Part shown: positions 56,704 to 60,232 of the stretch, one piece after another | Layout: every line of letters begins with the position of its first letter | How positions within the stretch are numbered: the stretch's first letter is position 1 | IMG/VR virus record: IMGVR_UViG_3300013119_000728 | Span: 1-60,232 of that record | Reading direction: 5' to 3' (one strand) | DNA length: 60,232 bases | Origin: a virus | Notes under the pieces: generated by a model | Databases searched by the model: none | What the model was told of the DNA's origin: nothing | What the model saw: only the letters and a program-made list of their open reading frames with translations | Position numbers and translations under genes: made by a program

Positions 56704-56922
56704 ATGGACTGCCACTACATCGACAAAGCTAATGGTCGCATCACCCTCTTCACGTTCAACTTCACTGATGAAGGCTTTAATCAGGTCTATGCCCGTGATG
56801 CAGAGGACGCATACGATATCGCAACCAGGGCCTTCGGTAGTAAACTCAAGGTTGACAAACGCACAATTCGCGAAGTCACCGACCGTGATGCATACTACAA
56901 CAACTTCCCACTGATGGATTGA
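56704..56922 (+). CDS. Unknown small protein
   Basis: 72 residues. DCHYIDKANGRITLFTFNFT, YARDAEDAYDIATRAFGS. Leader CACAACCGCCGGCTAAGGAG matches that of 57019. Confidence 0.5.
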   Translation: MDCHYIDKANGRITLFTFNFTDEGFNQVYARDAEDAYDIATRAFGSKLKVDKRTIREVTDRDAYYNNFPLMD

Positions 56923-56952
56923 TTGTGCAAATCCGGCAGAGCACTTTACAAC
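56923..56952 (+). promoter_or_regulatory. Promoter, TTGTGCAAA / TACAAC
   Basis: TTGTGCAAA 56923-56931, 15 bases, weak TACAAC 56947-56952. Confidence 0.45.
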
Positions 56953-56958
56953 TGCAAG

Positions 56959-56987
56959 TGTGCAGGTTGCCCAGCTAGCCGTATAAT
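56959..56987 (+). promoter_or_regulatory. Promoter, TGTGCAGG / TATAAT
   Basis: TGTGCAGG 56959-56966, 15 bases, TATAAT 56982-56987; second of a tandem pair before 57019. Confidence 0.55.
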
Positions 56988-57018
56988 ATAAACACAACCA
57001 CCGGCTAAGGAGCCAACC

Positions 57019-57366
57019 ATGTCTAATATCGATTCCCAACTTAATGATGCTATCCTCGATGCAGTCGGCCGCTATGCTGGTGAGATGCAAGACCGCTTTG
57101 ACACTGACGGCGATCCGAGCTTGACTAACCGCCCTCTCTGGAATGCTCAGGTTGCAGCTGCTACTAACATGCTTGAGAGCGAGCTCCGGCTTGAGATTGA
57201 GCAGGCTTTCCAACGTGTTAACGATTTGCTCGATGACGGTGACTTTATGGCTAGCGGCGAGGTTGTTATAACGCAGGCTTTTCTCCGGAAGCGGGAACTA
57301 GAGGCCAACACTCCCGGCATCGTCCCGCTTGAGGAATTGTGTAAAGTTCCCAACAACGTATTATAA
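57019..57366 (+). CDS. MSNIDSQL-family protein 1
   Basis: 115 residues. MSNIDSQLNDAILDAVGRYA ... ESELRLEIEQAFQRVNDLLD. A near copy follows at 57395. Its stop codon lies inside the next promoter's TATAAT, so the last residues (KVPNNVL) are promoter-encoded. Confidence 0.55.
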   Translation: MSNIDSQLNDAILDAVGRYAGEMQDRFDTDGDPSLTNRPLWNAQVAAATNMLESELRLEIEQAFQRVNDLLDDGDFMASGEVVITQAFLRKRELEANTPGIVPLEELCKVPNNVL

Positions 57367-57367
57367 T
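57337..57367 (+). promoter_or_regulatory. Promoter, TTGTGTAAA / TATAAT (copy 1)
   Basis: TTGTGTAAA 57337-57345, 16 bases, TATAAT 57362-57367, wholly within the 3' end of the preceding gene. Identical to the promoter at 57748. Confidence 0.75.
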
Positions 57368-57394
57368 AAATCTATACCAACCAAGGAGAACATA

Positions 57395-57715
57395 ATGTCT
57401 AATATCGATTCCCAACTTAATGATGCTATCCGATACGCAGCCCGCCGCTATGCTCGTGAGATGCAAGAACGCCTTAAAGCCAGCTTCGATCTGGGCTCGC
57501 GTGCCCACTTTCCCGGGATTGGTCAGGTTATAGCTGCTTCTAACATTCTTGAGAACGAGCTCCGGCTTAAGTTTGAACAAGACATGCTTGAGAACGAGCT
57601 CCGGCTTAAGTTTGAACAAGTCTTCCAGCGAGTTAACGATCTACTCGACAACGGTGACTTCATGGCCCACGTTGAGGTCAAGATACGTCAGGCTTGGCTC
57701 CGGGAGCGGAACTAA
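57395..57715 (+). CDS. MSNIDSQL-family protein 2, with internal repeat
   Basis: 106 residues from ATG 57395. Same start as 57019 (MSNIDSQLNDAIRYAARRYA) and same end pattern. A 13-residue unit (MLENELRLKFEQ) occurs twice in a row. Tandem paralogue. Confidence 0.55.
   Translation: MSNIDSQLNDAIRYAARRYAREMQERLKASFDLGSRAHFPGIGQVIAASNILENELRLKFEQDMLENELRLKFEQVFQRVNDLLDNGDFMAHVEVKIRQAWLRERN
57548..57620 (+). repeat. Two 34-base direct repeats in frame
   Basis: 57548-57581 and 57587-57620, period 39 bases (13 codons). The paralogue at 57019 has one copy, so this is a recent in-frame duplication. Confidence 0.8.
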
Positions 57716-57747
57716 GAGGCCGATACTTCCGTGCCCAACCTGAGTAA

Positions 57748-57778
57748 TTGTGTAAAGTTCCCAACAACGTATTATAAT
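57748..57778 (+). promoter_or_regulatory. Promoter, TTGTGTAAA / TATAAT (copy 2)
   Basis: TTGTGTAAA 57748-57756, 16 bases, TATAAT 57773-57778; same 33 bases as at 57337. Confidence 0.75.
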
Positions 57779-57812
57779 AATCATATAACCCAATCAACCA
57801 AAGGAGTCCACC

Positions 57813-58034
57813 ATGACTAAGTTTATTCTCGATACTCAAAACGTTGCATCAAAATCTACTGAGGTTGATATTAATGTTGAAGGTGACACTGCGCTGATTC
57901 AGTTTGGACATAGCTTTACCCTTCGTCTTGATGAGCTCAATATCGATATTCTTCGTGATCAACTTTTCGATGCTTCCCGGGAACTTGCTCGAAGCCGTTG
58001 CAACAAGGATGTGTGGGCTCGCGATGCTAGTTAA
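57813..58034 (+). CDS. Unknown small protein
   Basis: 73 residues (VASKSTEVDINVEGDTALIQ, LRDQLFDASRELARSR). AAAGGAG upstream. Overlaps the next gene by 11 bases. Confidence 0.5.
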   Translation: MTKFILDTQNVASKSTEVDINVEGDTALIQFGHSFTLRLDELNIDILRDQLFDASRELARSRCNKDVWARDAS

Positions 58035-58272
58035 GAATGCGATTACCAAAGCGATCAAAGCTGGTATGGTACCAGACGTTCGGGAACGAATGATCGAGAT
58101 CACCAATCCAGTTAACGGTCAGCGTTGCAGTTGCCGTCGTCAACAACTTGATCCGAACGAAACTGTTGGTCAATGGAAGGTTCATGGCTCTCAACCAGAT
58201 CAACCTCAGTTCGACAACTTCTATTCAACCTATGTTGACAATCTTACACAAGCACTGAGGTTGATTAAATAA
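58024..58272 (+). CDS. Unknown small protein
   Basis: 82 residues from ATG 58024. VKNAITKAIKAGMVPDVRER, CSCRRQQLDPNETVGQW. Weak ribosome-binding site, so translation is probably coupled to the gene before. Confidence 0.45.
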   Translation: MLVKNAITKAIKAGMVPDVRERMIEITNPVNGQRCSCRRQQLDPNETVGQWKVHGSQPDQPQFDNFYSTYVDNLTQALRLIK

Positions 58273-58298
58273 TACATTCTCTGTGAGTTACACAATCT

Positions 58299-58375
58299 GG
58301 GCTTGTATCTCAATTGGTTAGAGAACCCGCCTCATAAGCGGTTGGTTGAAAGTTCGAGTCTTTCCAGGCCTACCA
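58299..58375 (+). tRNA. tRNA with CAT anticodon (Met or Ile2)
   Basis: 77 bases with CCA. Acceptor GGGCTTG/CAGGCCT, anticodon loop CTCATAA, T-loop TTCGAGT. Second CAT tRNA in the window; one of the two may be tRNA-Ile2. Confidence 0.9.
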
Positions 58376-58380
58376 AATAA

Positions 58381-58409
58381 TGTGTAAAACGCAGAGAATG
58401 CTTTACAAT
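58381..58409 (+). promoter_or_regulatory. Promoter, TGTGTAAA / TACAAT
   Basis: TGTGTAAA 58381-58388, 15 bases, TACAAT 58404-58409, overlapping a further TATAAT at 58409-58414. Confidence 0.65.
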
Positions 58410-58440
58410 ATAATCACAACCACAACGCCGGGAGGCAATA

Positions 58441-58584
58441 ATGACCTTTGCTATTTACAACACTAACACCGGCGAGATTCTTGATGAGATCGCTGACCCA
58501 CGGGATGCTTGGGATCGTATGATCGATATCGAAGAAGAGACCGGACAGGATTGTGCACTTCGTGAGATGGAGGAAAGCAAATGA
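58441..58584 (+). CDS. Small acidic protein, paralogue of 49708
   Basis: 47 residues. FAIYNTNTGEILDEIADPRD then an acidic end. GGGAGG upstream. Overlaps the next gene by ATGA. Confidence 0.55.
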   Translation: MTFAIYNTNTGEILDEIADPRDAWDRMIDIEEETGQDCALREMEESK

Positions 58585-58751
58585 GCAATAACCTACACAA
58601 GCTGATCGCTGGATGCAAGAGGCAAATCCAAGAAGTAGAGGAAGAGATCTGTTACGCTAGGATCTCTGGTGCAAAGACTGTGGATCTTGAGGATCACCGC
58701 CGTCAATTGTGCAACCGTCTAGCCGAGTTTGAAAAAAGGCTATTTGACTAA
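58581..58751 (+). CDS. Small coiled-coil protein
   Basis: 56 residues. LHKLIAGCKRQIQEVEEEIC, HRRQLCNRLAEFEKRLF. Unknown. Confidence 0.5.
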   Translation: MSNNLHKLIAGCKRQIQEVEEEICYARISGAKTVDLEDHRRQLCNRLAEFEKRLFD

Positions 58752-58753
58752 TA

Positions 58754-58783
58754 TTGTGTAATACACACAGAACATAATATAAT
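58754..58783 (+). promoter_or_regulatory. Promoter, TTGTGTAAT / TATAAT
   Basis: TTGTGTAAT 58754-58762, 15 bases, TATAAT 58778-58783. Confidence 0.7.
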
Positions 58784-58814
58784 AAACATAGAAAACCAAC
58801 ACAGGAAATATAAA

Positions 58815-58949
58815 ATGACAAACGCTTTCATCGAAATGTACTTCGTAGCATGCAACGCAATCATCATCTACTATCTATATCAATTCAACAAGGATATCAG
58901 CGAATTCATCAATCATCGTGAGGTGCAAAACACCAAGAAGGACGTATAA
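58815..58949 (+). CDS. 44-residue membrane peptide
   Basis: One membrane helix (MYFVACNAIIIYYLYQF) and a polar tail ending KKDV. Its stop codon is part of the next TATAAT. Confidence 0.5.
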   Translation: MTNAFIEMYFVACNAIIIYYLYQFNKDISEFINHREVQNTKKDV

Positions 58950-58950
58950 T
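58922..58950 (+). promoter_or_regulatory. Promoter, GGTGCAAA / TATAAT
   Basis: GGTGCAAA 58922-58929, 15 bases, TATAAT 58945-58950; drives the RadA-like gene. Confidence 0.6.
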
Positions 58951-58978
58951 ATAATCACAACCAACCAAGGAGATATTA

Positions 58979-59722
58979 ATGCAGCTCAATACCCAACTTA
59001 AAGACTTTGCGCAAGGCACCAACATTCTCAGCATCGACATTCCACGACAGCTGGAAGAGACTGCTAAGACAGGCATCAGTTATATTGATCACGCCTTCGG
59101 TGGCCAGGGTATGACTCCTTCGGTTGCGACACTAATGACAGGCACCCCGGGTGCCGGCAAGACGACGCTGATGTTGCAATTGGCAGACAGTCTTACGCGT
59201 CAAGGGCACGCGGTTCTCTTCAACACAGCTGAGGAGAGCTTGTTCCAGGTTCGTAGGACGGTTAAGCGTCTCGGTCTTCGCAACGGCTTCTATGCAGGTC
59301 AGGACACTCACGTCCCTACCATCCTCAAGCACTGTGACAAGATCCGCGAAGAGAACCCAGGCAAGCAGTTCTTCGTCATTGTTGATAGCCTTCAAACGCT
59401 AGACGATGGCCACTTCAACTCCGGACGTATTACGACAGCGACGGCGGAGAGGTCATTGCAGCAGATTACTGATTACTGCAAAGAGAATTGGGCAATTGCA
59501 CTAGTGATTGGGCAGGTGAATAAAGCGGGCAAGTTTAGCGGAAGCTCCAAGCTTAAGCATATGGTCGATGCACACTGTCACCTCTTCGTTGACACAGATC
59601 AGAAGTCAGACAACTTTGGCTACCGGATCTTCGAGGTGCAAAAGAATCGGTTCGGCGGAGCAGGTCACGGGTATATCCTCGATATGACTCGATCTGGGCT
59701 TAAAGAATACGGCTCATTGTAA
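58979..59722 (+). CDS. RadA/Sms-like ATPase core
   Basis: 247 residues. TGISYIDHAFGG, Walker A GTPGAGKTT (55-63), AEESLFQVRRTVKRLG, Walker B VIVDSLQTL, VIGQVNKAGKFSG, LKHMVDAHCHLFV and the RadA-specific KNRFGG motif. The zinc finger and Lon-like domain of bacterial RadA are missing. RadA moves branch points in recombination. AAGGAG upstream. Confidence 0.85.
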   Translation: MQLNTQLKDFAQGTNILSIDIPRQLEETAKTGISYIDHAFGGQGMTPSVATLMTGTPGAGKTTLMLQLADSLTRQGHAVLFNTAEESLFQVRRTVKRLGLRNGFYAGQDTHVPTILKHCDKIREENPGKQFFVIVDSLQTLDDGHFNSGRITTATAERSLQQITDYCKENWAIALVIGQVNKAGKFSGSSKLKHMVDAHCHLFVDTDQKSDNFGYRIFEVQKNRFGGAGHGYILDMTRSGLKEYGSL

Positions 59723-59731
59723 GAGATAGGT

Positions 59732-59827
59732 TAAGAACGCTGTGGTTGGTCGTTCTTACTCCTTGGGTGGGGGACAGGTTGAGCTAAGTAGGATCGTGGT
59801 TGGTCCCTATGGTGCTCCCTGTCTCCC
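59732..59827 (+). ncRNA. Structured stretch after the RadA-like gene
   Basis: TAAGAACG/CGTTCTTA (59732-59739/59751-59758) forms an 8-bp hairpin; GGGGACAG pairs with CTGTC-T-CCC (about 59770-59777/59819-59827). The 10-mer GTGGTTGGTC occurs in both loops (59742-59751, 59796-59805). It may end transcription or be a small RNA. No gene lies in 59723-59901. Confidence 0.45.
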
Positions 59828-59847
59828 GTAATCCCTAAAATGCATTA

Positions 59848-59877
59848 TGTGCAATAATCCAGCCAACAAGCTATAAT
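59848..59877 (+). promoter_or_regulatory. Promoter, TGTGCAAT / TATAAT
   Basis: TGTGCAAT 59848-59855, 16 bases, TATAAT 59872-59877, then the CACAACCAAGGA leader. Confidence 0.7.
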
Positions 59878-59901
59878 ATAAACACAACCAAGGAACTAAT
59901 C

Positions 59902-60099
59902 ATGGCAACCGGATACAGCATTCAAAACCCCGACGGATCCTACCCAAAGTCTGCCTCTGCCGGTACGCCGATCTGGTGGAGTTCATATGATGCCGCCTGG
60001 AAGGGGTGGCAAAACGGCTACGGCGCATCAGCAGCCAATGTAGTCAAGGTCAATCTTCGACCATCACCCTTCGGCTACAATGGATACTCGATCGTTTGA
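59902..60099 (+). CDS. Unknown small protein
   Basis: 65 residues, Gly/Ser/Trp-rich (GTPIWWSSYDAAWKGWQNGY). No family. Own promoter and leader. Confidence 0.5.
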   Translation: MATGYSIQNPDGSYPKSASAGTPIWWSSYDAAWKGWQNGYGASAANVVKVNLRPSPFGYNGYSIV

Positions 60100-60129
60100 T
60101 TGTGCAATAATCAGAGAACCTTTTATAAT
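60100..60129 (+). promoter_or_regulatory. Promoter, TTGTGCAAT / TATAAT
   Basis: TTGTGCAAT 60100-60108, 15 bases, TATAAT 60124-60129, leader AACCAACCAAAGGA. Confidence 0.7.
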
Positions 60130-60159
60130 AACTACGTAACCAACCAAAGGAACTAAACT

Positions 60160-60232
60160 ATGTCCACTCGATCCACTATCGGCTATCAAGATTCAGACGG
60201 CAACTTCATCGGCGTTTACTGCCACTTCGACG
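60160..60232 (+). CDS. STRSTI...YCH-type protein, N-terminal part (cut by window edge)
   Basis: The first 24 residues, MSTRSTIGYQDSDGNFIGVY then CHFD, match a family common on phages and plasmids (S-T-R-S-T-I ... V-Y-C-H-W-D-G-Y). The gene continues past the window. Confidence 0.65.
   Translation, partial: MSTRSTIGYQDSDGNFIGVYCHFD

Noticed and set aside
56641-57213. Long minus-strand open frame of about 190 codons
   Set aside because: It runs through promoters and opposite two + strand genes and has no ribosome-binding site or family likeness.

Overview
This window looks like part of a large (jumbo-type) tailed-phage genome with a Gram-negative host. Genes are short, tightly packed and almost all on the + strand, with frequent ATGA or TAATG overlaps. 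There are 14 tRNA genes, three free-standing homing-type endonucleases of different families, an ATP-dependent DNA ligase, a RadA-like ATPase, a phage sigma factor and many tail or virion-type wall-binding and wall-cutting proteins. No rRNA, insertion sequence or CRISPR array was seen. The host is not certain. MopE-type CDGxDNDCDG repeats, a caa3-oxidase-type cytochrome c domain and several outer-membrane-type lipoproteins hint at a myxococcal, bradymonad or other deltaproteobacterial-type host; this is inference.

Layout. 0-7.4 kb: small SH3-like barrel proteins, rhodanese, phosphoesterase, and the first four proteins with a shared N-terminal helix tag. 7.4-12.2 kb: DnaJ, an intramembrane (site-2) protease, a minus-strand operon of exported proteins including a von Willebrand/MopE lipoprotein, and a trypsin-like lipoprotein protease. 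12.2-20.2 kb: NTP pyrophosphohydrolase, a 751-residue zincin/M23 protein, peptidoglycan-binding and DUF192 proteins carrying the helix tag. 20.2-24.4 kb: adenine phosphoribosyltransferase, MTA/SAH nucleosidase, cytochrome c lipoprotein, SspB-like adaptor, DNA ligase, GIY-YIG endonuclease. 25-30.5 kb: main tRNA array with MT-A70 methylase, FKBP, nuclease and a structured RNA. 30.5-35.2 kb: a small paralogous family, ferritin-like protein, M23 peptidase, and a sigma factor without region 4.2 followed closely by a separate helix-turn-helix protein. 35-60 kb: mostly small unknown genes, many with their own promoter, plus a MoxR ATPase/VWA-metallopeptidase pair, a TilS-like lysidine synthetase, a second tRNA group, a 690-base gene-free region with four copies of TTTTAGTCGACG, and the RadA-like ATPase.

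How it may work together. Two promoter types are visible. About 32 sites fit TTGTGYAAA, 15-16 bases, TATAAT; they dominate the 35-60 kb part and often overlap the stop codon of the gene before. A second motif, ATATTTAT with no visible -35, lies just upstream of tagged, exported or structural-type genes. The sigma factor lacking its -35-reading domain is a natural candidate for the second class. Ten unrelated proteins carry a roughly 20-residue amphipathic helix (type LRQIIREELxxVLxE); in seven it ends in (L/I)xE, the type of site cut by T4-like prohead proteases, so it is best read as a packaging or capsid-targeting tag. The site-2 protease, DegS-like protease and SspB-like adaptor together recall an envelope-stress proteolysis cascade. 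All functional calls are from reading the sequence; no search was run.
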